From NCBI RefSeq assembly GCF_014356525.2, contig NC_052507.1, positions 57,072,621-57,136,620 on the forward strand: a stretch of DNA of 64,000 nt. Reading direction: 5' to 3'. The stretch comes from Nilaparvata lugens. Taxonomy: Eukaryota; Arthropoda; Insecta; Hemiptera; Delphacidae. A program made the translations under genes and the position numbers. Under the pieces are notes generated by a model, which saw only the letters and a list, made by a program, of their open reading frames with translations, had not been told where the DNA came from and did not search any database. Shown one piece after another: positions 1-11,494 of this stretch; within the stretch, counting starts at the first letter, position 1; each line of letters starts with the position of its first letter.

Positions 1-827
1 GTCACTTCCAGAGATTTTTCTTGACTAGCCACAAAACTCAATAAACGGTCAAAAGTGGGAACTTGATCATCTGGTATGGATTCTTCAAATTTGGTGTGGA
101 CAGAAAGCGGTAATTTGCGAATGCACATCATGGTAATCAGAAAATCAGCTTGGTTCAGGTTCATGTTAAATAGCGATCGTTTGGCTGAGTTAAGCTCGAT
201 AGAGAATTTTTTCAAAGTTTCAGCCAGAGTAGTAGAAGGAACAAAGGTATCGAATTTATTATATAAACTATATGCTTGATACCAAATATTGTTGTATCGT
301 TTGTGCAAGCTGTCATAGGCAGCTTTGTAGCATTCAGCGATGTTGGCGTAATTTTGAACCAAGGTCAAAGCGTCATCACTTAAATATGAAGTTAGAAGAT
401 GGTATTTGGCCTCACTGGAATAGTCTTCACTGGTGTGAACAGCAGCATCAAAAACATTTTTGAAAACATTCCATTCATGAGGTTCGCCTAAAAATGTAGG
501 TATCTGCAGCTGAGGTTTCACAAAATTATTAATTGGCAGTTCATTAGCGGTAACAGCAGGTTTAGGAATGGTATCAACCAGCTTGATACTATCAAATCTG
601 GTTTGGAATTGGATTTGCAGTTCAGCAAACTCCAAGATAACTTCCTCAGATAGTGACTCTTTATCTGTTGCCTCATATTCACTCATTAATTTATCGAATT
701 TTTTATCCAGACCAAAATAAAATTCACTACAAGTCATAGGTACTTGTTCATTTTACTTATCAGCTAGAGAAGATATCAATTGGTGCAACCTTCTTAGCTT
801 ATTCAATAATGGAAAATTTGCTGCCAT
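1..827 (-). pseudogene. BEL/Pao retrotransposon gag (DUF1759-like), partial
   Basis: The minus strand encodes an open frame that runs off the left edge of the window. It starts at ATG 827-825, meets an in-frame TAA at 755-753 after about 24 codons, and can restart at ATG 737-735 and stay open to base 1 (about 245 residues). Recognisable features are a GEPxEWxxFKNxFD-type segment, the motif YSSEAKYHLLTSYLSDDAL and a later region of the NADFLITMMC type. I recognise these from BEL/Pao gag proteins (DUF1759 family), which make the capsid-like particle. Upstream to the right lie a leader and an LTR, so this is the first gene of a minus-strand element whose pol lies outside the window. The early stop suggests decay, although initiation at the second ATG is possible. 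Confidence 0.8.
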
Positions 828-1909
828 GGTTGTTATGAATAATCATACAGAAATAGAAAAATAGGTTACCAGATTGAAATTTACAATAGAAAAAGCTCAG
901 ATTAGCGGTCAGAACAGTTTAAGTTAATGGCCGAAAAAGTTCATATTTAACAAGAAATGGTTCAAGATCAATGTTCAAAATCAATAGTTTGTAGATCAAT
1001 ATTCACAATTAATAGAAGATAGGCGGTAATCCTCTACGTTTAGCGGTAAGAAAACACACCGTTAGCGGTAAAAGTTTGTAGCTGACTGTTAGGCACTGGA
1101 GTTCAAAACCAAAACAAAAACATTTTGGGGTCTGTTGAATCGGGTGTAAAAGTTTGATAGTTGACAGCTCGATAGTCGATATCATAAGTCACTAATCGAT
1201 GTTTTCAAATTTTGATACAAGATGGTGGTCAAAAGCGTCCAAATCGAAAATTTACGATTTTCCAAGAAAACTCACAAAGAAACTCTCAGAAAAATTGAAA
1301 TGAGCGTTTTTACTGTCTGTAGGTCGCTTTTCCTCCAGTATCTGGCTACGGTGGACCAGGTTTCGTGTTAGAGCCAATGAGGTGGACTTCTAAACACGTT
1401 ACTTAGTAGCTCAGAGAATGAAATTGTTACCTTTAAAGGCGTCTCGTTTGGGTATGGTGGGTTCACAGTGGACTGTAAGAGCGGTCTCCTCGTTCTGGTA
1501 GGCGGTAACATGTTCAGATAATCAGGATTCACTTGCACTGGCGATGATGAATACATGGGCCCATGTCGCAGCGAAGAGATTACACAAAGTAGATCCAAAT
1601 CCAGATATTTAGCGGAGTACTCAAACAATAACTTTTCCTAACTAGTCTCGGTAGTAGTTTAGATTCAAATAAGCGAAGCGGTAATACATTTATAACTTCT
1701 TTAAAAGGAGACACAACCGTGTGGCGTCAGGACAACAAGCTTCATCAGGGAGAGGTTACAAGCGGAAGAGAACTGGGAAGCAGAAAGGCGGGGGAAAACA
1801 GGGAGAACAGTGCCAACTACATATTGAACTAACGATCTTAGAGCGGCTGATGGCAGTGGCACGCTAGATGGCTGTGGGTGAGTGCGGTTGATTCAAATGG
1901 CTTGGCCCA
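828..1909 (-). mobile_element. BEL/Pao 5' leader and 5' LTR
   Basis: This stretch lies upstream of the BEL/Pao gag and holds no convincing gene; the short minus-strand frame at 1368-1628 is probably chance. The right boundary is placed at about 1909, where similarity to the gypsy LTR copies at 10.5, 44.5 and 53.8 kb suddenly begins. The LTR would start TGGGCC on the minus strand there. The inner LTR end is uncertain: a TG at about 1366 is one candidate, and I could not identify a convincing primer-binding site. The 3' LTR is outside the window, so neither LTR identity nor target duplication can be tested. Confidence 0.5.
1688..1694 (-). promoter_or_regulatory. Possible TATA box of the BEL LTR
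   Basis: TATAAAT reads on the minus strand about 215 bases inside the presumed LTR start, a reasonable place for a U3 promoter. In AT-rich DNA such a heptamer is common, so this is only a candidate. Confidence 0.3.
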
Positions 1910-2231
1910 TACATCTGTTTACAATAAATGTTTGCCAAGGTGTCTGGCTAGATTCTATGTTATGCAACTTGATCGATCATTAGGTCGCCGATCAGTAGGT
2001 ATTTTAAGCCTAACCTCAAATTCTCCAATATTTTATATAATATAATATGAATAGCAAGAAACTTTCTATTTCTATTCAGCTGTTCTAATTTTTGCCATGA
2101 TACTTCATATTATCTAATCTTTTAATAATCGTTATCACATTTGGTGATACTAGACTAGCTATTTCACTTCAGACCTATAAAATTCTTCTAAATAGGGATT
2201 TTGCTTGCCCATCATATTTTAATATGTTACA
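1910..2231 (-). repeat. Start of element A 3' LTR, cut by BEL insertion
   Basis: About 320 bp match the right-hand parts of the LTR copies at 10500-10821, 44540-44855, 53780-54093 and 55257-55463, and match 34985-35299 in reverse. On the minus strand the LTR starts TGTAACATATT directly after a purine run. Similarity ends at about 1910, where the BEL LTR begins. Confidence 0.75.
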
Positions 2232-2241
2232 CGCTCCCCAG
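2232..2241 (-). other. Polypurine tract of element A
   Basis: The minus strand reads CTGGGGAGCG immediately before the TGTAAC start of the 3' LTR. This is the expected place and composition for the plus-strand primer of an LTR retrotransposon. Element B has a G-run at the matching place (44857-44863). Confidence 0.55.
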
Positions 2242-3290
2242 AATTCGAATTCAAAATATTTTGAGAATCAACAATGTTTTTAATACAAATTTTTCCTCCA
2301 ACATATCAACATGACCTATAAATATTCACCAAAAATGCTTTCAAATATCATAATAATTCGCAGACCTTATCTGCTTATGCCTCCCTTAAATCTCCATCAA
2401 AACAATTCCAAAATCCCTCCTTATCAACACAAAAATATCACAAATACAACATCTTAAATACATTTCTTCCTCTAAAACATAATACAATACTTTCAAAACT
2501 TCCACTTGCAGTGGTACCAACTTATCTTCATACAATAAACATCTGATTCTCATACAATAAATCTCTTTCAAGAAAACTTCCGAGTAACAATTTTTGGGGC
2601 TCATATTTCATTACAATTTCTTGGTCTCCAAATATTAACAATGTTCTATGAATCAGGTACAATTCTTCTTTTTGCTATATATTATTTAGGCTTCTATGGT
2701 AACTCGATCAATGAGGTGTCTTGGTAACAACATGGCATTAACAATGATAATAATATTAAAAAACATATAAATTAATATATTAACATTAATAAATACATTA
2801 ACTACATATATTTATAGCTTCTTGGTTACAATACTTCTCATGAACATATATATGAGAGCTACATACTGGATCTAGTTGGCTTTGGCCAGCTGACTAGTTT
2901 TCAAATTTCCGCTTTTTTGACATCATAATTTTCTAGCTTCTATCCCAGCAATACAAGTTAACCTATTTGTCACAATTTCTACATTTCAAGGTAATTTACA
3001 TATTTTATTTTTCCTATCCCCTCTTGTGCCCTTTTTATATGATGCTGAGTGGGAAAATACATAATTGAAAATTGTTCTTTTGTTTGTTCCAGGCCTCTAA
3101 CAGTTGGAAGGAATTAAAAATTGTATTCATTGACACGAGGTTCTACATCAATATTAAATTAATTAAGACAGGTCAGTAATTGGTTGATAATGTTGTTTTC
3201 ATTTGACTTCTTATCATATTTCCTTCATATTCGACGATATTGCATGTAGAATTGTAGTGGTTTTCCCATATCTTTTGGCTTTTCTGCTTG
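2242..3290 (-). pseudogene. Element A pol tail and 3' untranslated region
   Basis: This stretch is similar along its length to 44870-45920 in element B, so it is the common 3' part of the family. It holds the decayed end of pol and a region of unknown function. A minus-strand frame at 2386-2604 (72 aa, with NCYSEVF) has a counterpart at 45101-45286 (NCYSKVF). This suggests that a short protein segment was once translated here, but I cannot name it. No TM segment or env motif is evident. Confidence 0.45.
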
Positions 3291-4056
3291 TTGACGTTGC
3301 TGTAGGCGGTTAGGTTATCTGCTATCCGTTTGTTATCAATAGATGAGGCTGTCCTAATGATAATTTATCCATCATAAATTTAGAGCCCTGGTATCTGGTA
3401 TATCCTTTTAAACAATTCCTTGCTTCAATTATGGTAATTCCTTTTAATCTGCTCTTTTCCGATTCATCCTGTAATCTTAATTCATCTTTCCTCTCATTTC
3501 CATTCAATATTCTTGATTTTGGTTCATTATAACTCATTATGCTCACGACAATAAACATTTTATATTATTAGTTTTCCAATTATCAATAGTAGATTCTTTT
3601 GATAATAAAAATACAATATTTTTCATCAAATCCACAACACAGTCTTTTATCCATATCACAGCTATAGCAAATATTACACAGTATATCAGAACATTTATTA
3701 TCTCTTTTAATAATATAACCTCTCATCATATAATAGCCAGGTACTTCCATTTTATTTACATTATTTCTTATTTCTTTCACTCTTCTTAGTCACTGTTTAT
3801 CCTTCATCAATCTCCTTTGGTAATCCACTCCATTATTTTCCCGGCATGAATCCATAATTGCTTTGTTATCAGTTCCATTTTTAATCCATTTACTTGATCC
3901 ATTTTCCTGGTCACATCGCTGATTATCTTCCTTAAAGCATATGTGCCACTGATGCATGACATCGATTCTCTGTCCTCCATCCTGGTGTCGGTCCAGTGTC
4001 CTCCTCCGGCGTTTGAAACGTGCATGTGGTCTCCTTCGGCGCATGCCGTACCTCCC
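3291..4056 (-). other. Segment replacing pol in element A
   Basis: Element B has protease, RT, RNase H and integrase between gag and the conserved tail. Element A has only about 770 bp here that match nothing in B. The right part (about 3950-4260) is strikingly GC-rich against an AT-rich background and carries an imperfect internal duplication: 'tccagtgtcctcctccgg' near 3995 resembles 'tccagtgtcttcctcggg' near 4137. Minus-strand frames at 3322-3558, 3583-3780 and 3790-4044 are short and unrecognised. It may be a captured host fragment or an expanded low-complexity tail of gag. Confidence 0.4.
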
Positions 4057-6569
4057 TCATCGCTCCTGCCTCCGGGCCTTGCGATGCATGCTCCTCCGGT
4101 CCTGTAGTCCACCCTCCCTATCCTGATGTCGGTTGTCCAGTGTCTTCCTCGGGTGCTTCCATCTCTGGGCCTTGTGGTGGGCGCTCCTTTGGTCTTGCAT
4201 GTTGTTCTCTCGGTCCTTCCTGGTGTCATCCTTCCCGTCCTTGGTGTGCTTTTGTGAGGTCAATTGATGTGCGGGTGTAGGTTTGGTGTGCGGATGCATG
4301 GTGGTGGTTCCTTGTCCTCCATTCTGGTGTTCCTCAGTGGCAGGTTGCTCCTCCTGCGGTGATGGATCGTCGGTGGGGAACAGTATGCTTAATAGGGGTT
4401 GTTGCTTACGGTGTGTTTTAATTGCATGGTGGGCGGCGGTTTTTGGTGTTGGTTTCTGTTCTTCCAATAGTATTTCTGGTAAGTTGTTTCTAAAAGTAGT
4501 ATATGATGCTGAAGTATCTTTATTTTCTTTATCTATTCTTTCTGAGCTTGTATGTGTTATATTGCGAGTATCATGTAGACATAATTGTTTAGATGTAGTC
4601 TTCTCTATGTTTAGTGATATATTGCCTCTATGATCAGTATGCTCTTGTTGTGGGTTTATTATAGTTGCATGTTCGGTAGTGTGATCTGTGCTTACTTGTG
4701 GTAGTGGCAGGTTATAGCTTCTATTGTACTTATTATGAGTATATCCAGTATTAATGTTCAAACAGTCATGGTCATCATAAGAATTCTTTCAATTTACTTG
4801 CTGTGGATAATGGTTTGTTTGGCGATTTTGAAACCTTCCATTATTCCAGTTATTATTCTGTTACTGATCGCTGTGGCGTTCAAATTGAGGAGTAGGTTGG
4901 AAGCAATCATATGGTACCGGTTCATAAGCTTGGCTGGTGTACTGATTTATCTTTGAATTATGTTGATTTTGTAAATATGATTGATCTGATCGGTGATTTG
5001 GTATTGCCATCACAGATTGTCTGCTGTATAAATGATCTATTAGATGTTTGCAACCAGTTATTGGCTGTGTAGCCAGTGCTGTTCTGACTCGGAAGGGTAG
5101 CTTTTTTACGATTATATTTGCTAAAGCAGAATCACTTATTGGCTCATCTAACTGAGCATTTTTCAATTTAATTGTAGTAACAAAATCGATGTATGTGTCG
5201 TCTGTCCTTGGATTATATTCACAAGCAATGATGTTGGCTAGTGTATCCATTTGTCTGTCTTTACTCCAATATTGTTCAAGGAAAGCTGCACTGAATTCGT
5301 CCAACGTCCTGAATTTGTGATTATGGATCTGGAGAAACATCAGAGGTTCACCGCTTAACAAGCTGGATAATCGAAGATGCCACATACTCCAAGAGGTGGG
5401 GTGTTAAGGATTGAACTAGTTTTATTTGGTTGATGAATTCTTTAGGTTGAAGATAGCGGTCTGTATTGTCAAAATTACCTAATTCATTGAAACTGTGCAG
5501 TAAATCAAACGTTGCTATGGGGATAGGCTCTACATTCTCGTGCGGAAATTGATGTGCTTGACTTTCGAGTTGTACTAACTTCTCTTGGGCCTGTTTCCAA
5601 TGACTAGTAGCTTCCGTTTCATCATCTACTACTTTGGCATTTAATTTAGATAAAAATAATTGCCGTTCTCCAACAGCTGTCTCCAATGGATTAAGTAGAA
5701 CTTTGTTTTGATTGATATCAGAATTTAGGTGAGCTATTTGTGTAGATTTAGTATTCTGTTGTTTATTTATGGGAATAAGTTGACTATTATTTCTACTGTC
5801 GAGTTTATGTCCTGTGTTTTAGTTACTACTTGCTCTTGAATTTCTTTTTGACAATCGGCTTTAATGTTTATCGCTATTTTTTGAATTTGCGAAGTGTTTT
5901 GTACTGTTAGACTATCTATTCTTTTTATTCAGTTCACAGGTAACTGTATCTAACCTTTCTGATAATCCTGCCGTAATTTTATCCTGACTTTCCCTTTGTA
6001 AATTTATCATTACTTTCAACTCTTCCTTATGATTTTCTACTTTGCTATCGATAGCATCTAACCTCCGTTCTATTGACTGTATGGCGTCCGTTGCCTCTCT
6101 CAGACCCTGTTTATTGGACTCTTCAATAAATTGCTGTGTTTTCCTCTCTGATCTCCTGCATCATATTACTCATTGAATTTTGTAACATGATAGTGAACAT
6201 ACTGCTAGTTTGTTCCATTATTGCCTCAGTTACTGGGTCTAGTTCCGTATCTGAAAACATGCTTTGTTTTGTCAGATGTGACTCTGCCCCCGGGTATACT
6301 GGATCTGCGGGCTGCTCCTTACCCCTCTTGACGTTGATCTCTGCTATCCTCTGGTTTAGCAGTGCATCAGCGGTGTCGATCTGAGTGGATGACAGAGGTT
6401 GCAGACTTTGTGGATCGAAAACTATCGACCCAACACTTCCTGGTTTCCTTTCTTGTGGCGTATTGACATCTACCATGATGAGAGTTGATGTGCTGGGAGT
6501 CGACAAAGTGGGGTCTGGACAACCGCCGTACATGTATGAAACTTCAGAGTTTGCGGGAGTGTGGTTCAT
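4057..6569 (-). pseudogene. Element A gag polyprotein, broken
   Basis: Gag starts at ATG 6569-6567 (MNHTPANSEV), which is conserved with ATG 51159 in element B and so decides the start against the longer frame from 6620. The N-terminal part, to 6123, is Pro/Ser/Thr-rich. The middle (about 5700-6120), which is a coiled-coil region in B, is frameshifted here. A further frame at 5348-5686 overlaps the Retrotrans_gag-type core at 4861-5385, which has WHLRLSSLLSGEP, a LEQYWSKD segment and LANIIVKKLP. The last frame, 4057-4761, begins like the B tail (MNxNTGYTHNxYNR) and then runs into a very basic, Gln/His/Arg-rich stretch absent from B. At least three frame changes mean that no full-length gag can be made. 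Confidence 0.7.
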
Positions 6570-6650
6570 ATTACTAATGTGTGTCAAGTGCAATATAAAA
6601 AAGTGATGAATAATATGCAAAGGGTGTTTTGTAATGACACAAGGAGGGAT

Positions 6651-6845
6651 TCACAGCGAACAGTTGTATGCAATGTGCTTTGGGTACCAATTATCAAGGT
6701 ATTTATCACTTAAGTTTTTTGAATCATCCAGTATATGTGGATGGAAGTTGGCGGATGCGGTGCCGGATGCGGATGGCGGTGAATGATCGGGTGAGGTGTC
6801 CTCGGGGTCCGATAGACTTGGATTAACCGGGTCGTTTCCTGCCAT
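6651..6845 (-). CDS. Small upstream ORF of element A, unknown function
   Basis: A minus-strand frame from ATG 6845 (MAGNDPVNPS) gives about 64 residues, Pro/Ser/Asp-rich in its first half. It lies in the leader between the primer-binding site and the gag ATG. I see no clear counterpart in element B, where the region right of 51231 is diverged. It may be a small upstream frame or a separate gag N-terminal segment. Function unknown. Confidence 0.3.
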   Translation of the reverse strand: MAGNDPVNPSLSDPEDTSPDHSPPSASGTASANFHPHILDDSKNLSDKYLDNWYPKHIAYNCSL

Positions 6846-7662
6846 GGCTTGCAAAAAATAATGCAACAAAACTGTGTGGTGAATGAACGTGGAAGTGTGG
6901 ATGTGATATATAAAAATAATTAATAGGAAGATCCAATTGAAATCATTATAGCTTCGTAATGAATGAAATACAGAAAATGTGATTCAACAATGTCTTCAGT
7001 GATGAAGTGAATCAAATTAGCAATATTGTAAACATAAAACAATGAAAGAATATGCAGAAATAGTGGATATTCAATAATGCAGGTACACCTATTATAATTT
7101 ATTATTCTTATTATTATAAGTATTTCAATCTTATGAGTTCCCGCCGTAATTATATTTAGGGCTAGTATTTCTCACAAAAGAAAATTTTATAAAAAGCAGT
7201 GATGCTCTGCTTGAATTACTCCACAATATATCCGTGACTTAGTTTTACTTCCCCTTTTATACTCTGAAAGGTTTGCAAATACAGTAAATGAGTTTAATCC
7301 TCCTTTCCATAAATTTTTATAAATTGCTTTGATATGGACCTAATGCTCTTAAAATAATATGACCTTTCTCATGGTATTTCTTATACCTATGACTTATAAT
7401 ATGAGCAATTTTCAAATAACAACAATAGTGAAATTCTGAGTTCGATTCTTCCTTTAAAAAACTCATCAATCGATAAATTTATTTTGTTCAAAAATTGTGT
7501 ATGGCATGTCTTGCTGTTCTTTATCTCAGTGAACAGTTGATATTGAATTTGAAGAAATTCACAACCCTGAATTTTTCAAAAAAATTTCCCATTGTCAGCG
7601 CTATAGTATACTGGACAACTATATGATCCTCTTAGTCAATTATCCACCTCATCAATGCCTAT

Positions 7663-7676
7663 CACTTTGGGCGCCA
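7663..7676 (-). other. Primer-binding site of element A
   Basis: The minus strand reads TGGCGCCCAAAGTG a few bases inside the 5' LTR. TGGCGCC is the classic complement of a tRNA 3' end used by gypsy-like and retroviral elements, and it defines element orientation and the inner LTR edge at about 7682. Confidence 0.75.
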
Positions 7677-7681
7677 AATCA

Positions 7682-10600
7682 TGTAAAGCGGTATTTTACA
7701 CGCCTCACACATGTATAATCATGTAAAGCTTTTCCTGGGGGAGTCACTCTCACCTCCAAGGATTGGTCGATACACGTATAATGGATCTTGTACTGAGTCA
7801 CCAGTGTTGAGGTTATAAATTTTGAAAATGCGTGTGTGGATGCTAACTGAATACCAGACTGATTGATTCACTACAAGATTCGATACAATCGTCTGAATCG
7901 TGGGAGGCATAAACACTCACTCACCCTTGATTCTTCTTATGACAGATTGTATAATGATGAAATTTTTATAAGCAGTTTTGCGGTTGCTTAACACTGAATA
8001 TGGAAATCCTGAAACTATTACCTGTGATGAAATAACATATGAAATCATACAGGTCGAGCAAAAAATCCTGATGTAGATAATTTATGGGACTGCCTCTCTA
8101 ATAAGTTCCGAAGGATTAAGATAGGGTACTGGGACCAGATATCGTTCAGAATATATTTCGAGAACAGAGTCTTGTCGGGTTTTAATTTCTATTGTAGGAA
8201 ATTATATGATATCCAGCTGCATCTGCTTTACAGTTGACGAATTCGCTCCTAAGTCGAGGTTGGTAACAGATAAAAGCTGATATATGAGGAGGTAAGGACA
8301 GAGAATAGGTAATCTTGATCTGACCCCACACACTACATCCACTTAGATCTGTCCCAATATCCAGCTTAATTCAATTATTCCAATGATCGTACTTGATCGG
8401 TTCTTGATGATATAGAACGTGTCAGACACAATAATTGACAGGCTTAAGAAATAATCAAACTCAGAACGCGAATTGATAAAGTGGAAATATAATTCAACAA
8501 AATATATAATTTGACAGTGCAGATTCAGAGCTTGGATTACAAATTGAAAATAATTTAACATTAACAAAATGATCAAAATTTTTCTTGTAATTGCATGACA
8601 CCATGCATGATTCAACAGAATTTTATGATTGATAAATTTAACAATTCGTGAAAAATGGTGAAAATGAATTATAAAATATTTTTGAAATTGCTCGGGGTCG
8701 TGGTTCTGGCAGTGGAGGATAGCTAATCAACTACAAGTTCTTATAAGTTCTATACCAAATAAATTCTAGGATCTTAATAATTAATAAGCGCTTGTCGGCA
8801 TGGCCAATGCTTTAACGAAGAAAAAATTTATATTTTCTGCACTGTAATATTTTTTGAAGCGTAGCTTGGGGCCCCTTTCAAATTTAAAACTCACGTGAAA
8901 CTCCTTGGCAGTCGTGGTTTTCCCTTTAGATCAAATTTGTTTGATCTGTGGCGGGTCCAGGCTTCAGTCTCAGCATGTGTGGAATTTTAATTTAATATCT
9001 CCTTCACCAACAGGGAATAATTAAACTTGAAACTCTTAAATTATCGATTGATGAAAAAAATTCACAAATAACAAATAAAATAGCCTAAAATATTGGCTCA
9101 CAGATAGAACATATAAAATCGAACAAAATTTCACAAATAGGTCTTTGGTAACTTTTAACAAGGTCTTACTGGTGAGGATTTCAAAAGGGAAGTGCCTGTC
9201 TTTTTCTAAGCTTCTTGGCAAGAACCTTTTCTCTGAGAATCTCTGTGTAATTAATTTGCATGAAAATTTGCCATTGGTAGAATGATTATGACGAAGGCAT
9301 GTCGTCAGTGGCAAGCAGTAAAATATAATTCCTTTAATTACAATTATAACTTAATTTGTATAATTCTTTAAACTGCTTAATTCTCTAGATAGAGTTCCTC
9401 TATACAGTGTACATGCACTAGCATATATGATAAGGCAGGTTTGTTGTCTGATAGCAGTTTAACATATGATGTTTTCAGATGATCACCCTTTTGGTGCTAT
9501 TTCTATGGCATATGATTGGCTTAGACTTGCCAAAGAGATTCATTCACCATGTGGTTCAGTTGAAACAATAATTAATAATTTAATATATCTATACAATTCT
9601 CATTATGTTTGAAACTGTTATAATTAATTTTTGCTGCTCTTATCAATAATACACTATTCATGCTATGACCTAGTTAGTTACAATAATACTTGACATTATA
9701 ATATAATTTTGTGAATAATAAATAATTTCAACAATAATACATACATTTTATTTTTCTATTCGAAATTCTTGGTCCTTTATCAATAGTTCTTAAATTTTAG
9801 AAATAATATCACAGCTTGCATGAAAACCTGGCATGACATTTTATAGTATATTGAGTCAGTCAGCTGTGTTTGAGCTGCTGCAAAACATCTGATCAATAGT
9901 AAAAATTAAAAGAGCAATATTCATAAACGATTTGTTCTCAATTTGCAAAATAATTATAATTTTATTAAATAATTTTTTGAAAAGATGTGTAGTACAGAAC
10001 GGTACTCTTATCTGATACACAGCTGTTGATAAGGAAGCCTTATCGCTCGGTCGCTAACTATTCGTTTAGCAGATCCTTCATTCTATAAGGTTAATTACAA
10101 TTTCTCTGGTTAGTTCTCTCCTCTCATGAGATTTATTTAAAAGTTTCATCACATCACCTATATCATATATATGATATTTTATATGTCCTCAGGCCATATC
10201 CAATACATAAACTGAATAGTAAAAATTTATAAAATCTTATCATTTATAGAAATATTTATAAATACATTTGAATCGGCTCTCTATTGCCACCCATCGATTA
10301 CTACACCTTGATTGGTTCATGCAAATTCACTACGGTATACATGCGCCTAGGAACCTCCTACTTCCTTAATACTCTAATTTATTTTTATTTGGTGGTTTAA
10401 GTACATTTATTACATATAGTATATTTTTAAAAGGTTTATAAGTTGTTTCTCCCTCTACAACAATTAGCCATGTGCTTTTTTAAAGTCCTCTAGTTGCATA
10501 CCATTTGTTTACAATAAATTTTTACCAAGGTGTCTGGCTAGTTTCTACGTTATGCGACTTGATCGATCATTAGGTCGCCGATCAGTAGGTATTTTAAGCC

Positions 10601-10821
10601 TAACCTCAAATTTTCCAATATTTTATATAATATAATATAAATAGCAAATAACTTTCTATTTCTATTCGGCTGTTCTAATTTTAGCCATGATACCTGATAT
10701 TATCTAATCTTTTAATAATCGTTATCGCATTTGGCAATACTAGACTAGCTATTTCACTTCAGACCTATAAGATTCTTCCAAATAGGGATTTTGCTTGCCC
10801 ATCATATTTTAATATGTTACA
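7682..10821 (-). repeat. 5' LTR of element A, about 3.1 kb
   Basis: The LTR lies between the primer-binding site (7663-7676) and the TGTAACATATT start at 10821. It is unusually long but is supported by diverged yet collinear similarity to the 2.4-kb 5' LTR of element B. Examples are 8800-8960 versus 52960-53110, 10150-10500 versus 53420-53760, and 10500-10821 versus 53780-54093. No gene is convincing inside it; minus-strand frames at 7719-7916, 8343-8615 and 9036-9314 are short and unrecognised. The rightmost part is also repeated at 55257-55463. Confidence 0.6.
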
Positions 10822-11340
10822 ACCCATATAATTATTTTATTTCTGTCATCAATTATCAATTATCAATTTTCTGTTTTTTTTCTCTCAAATATTCATATTA
10901 ATTAAAACTTTTACAATATTTTCATTAATAAGTAAATCCTTAGTTGAATTAATGAAACTAACGTTTTGGTAGAGAGTTAGTGGGGAGGATATTTTTATTT
11001 TTCTCAAAGAATGGACATTGATATGTCCACAGCTCCACCAATTTATGTAGATGCATAACAATATAATTATCTCTAGTTATTATATTACAAATTGCTTTTT
11101 CATATCATATACAGTCCAATAATTATTTTCTTAGTCTATATAATGTAATTTTGAATGAAAAAGACTAAGAAATTGTCAAAAAACCACTGATTTATTGATA
11201 ATTAGAATTATTGATATTTATTGATATTGATTATTAGTTTATCAGAGATTGACAATGGTGTAATAACCGAAACCGGTCTTTCTAATTATCAATAAATCAG
11301 TGGTTTTTTGACAATTTCTTAGTCTTTTTCATTCAATATG
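10600..11340. repeat. Duplicated block, copy 1 (partner 55257-55963)
   Basis: The end of the element A LTR, its right flank (aacccatataattattttatt...), a stretch with 'ggtagagagttagtgggg', and a long hairpin occur here and again 45 kb away in the same order and orientation. The copies differ by few substitutions and short indels. This is either a segmental duplication or a composite repeat family in which the LTR end and the hairpin travel together. Confidence 0.8.
11153..11334. repeat. Foldback element with perfect 54-bp arms
   Basis: Bases 11153-11206 and 11281-11334 are perfect reverse complements (54 of 54), enclosing a 74-bp loop that contains 'aataaccgaaaccggtc'. The outer ends read GAATGAAAAAGACTAAGAAA. 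No protein is encoded. It is MITE-like, or the remains of an inverted duplication. A second copy lies at 55777-55959. Confidence 0.9.
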
Positions 11341-11349
11341 AATAATTAC

Positions 11350-11494
11350 CACAATATCAACTTCTCAACTACACAAAAAGATATATAATGTAAATTCATC
11401 TATTATTTTGCTGTATTGTAAGCTATTGTAATAAGAGTGTATAAGCCAGTATATATTGTAATCTACATAAATAAAGTACTCAATCAATCAATCA
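11350..11494 (+). repeat. 3' tail of a non-LTR element or SINE
   Basis: This noncoding stretch ends 'cataaataaagtactcaatcaatcaatca'-like (written here as AATAAA followed by a CAAT tandem at 11481-11494). A polyadenylation-like hexamer followed by a short tandem repeat is typical of the 3' ends of several arthropod LINEs and the SINEs they mobilise. Too little remains to name the family. Confidence 0.45.

Larger units (their letters stand above)
1910..10821 (-). mobile_element. Gypsy element A, internally deleted, about 8.9 kb visible
   Basis: This minus-strand Ty3/gypsy-type element is recognised by its similarity to element B (44111-54139). Both share the gag reading frames, the 3' tail and the LTR sequence. 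In order on the minus strand it has a 5' LTR (10821-7682), a tRNA-type primer-binding site, gag, a foreign-looking GC-rich segment where protease, RT and integrase should be, a conserved tail, a polypurine tract and the start of the 3' LTR. The 3' LTR is interrupted at about 1909 by a BEL/Pao element. Without pol, this copy could move only with help from a relative. Confidence 0.7.

Noticed and set aside
4020..4633. Plus-strand Cys-rich frames (86 and 116 aa) as small secreted proteins.
   Set aside because: They are the antisense of the element A gag tail and the GC-rich segment; cysteine richness is a shadow of the opposite frame.
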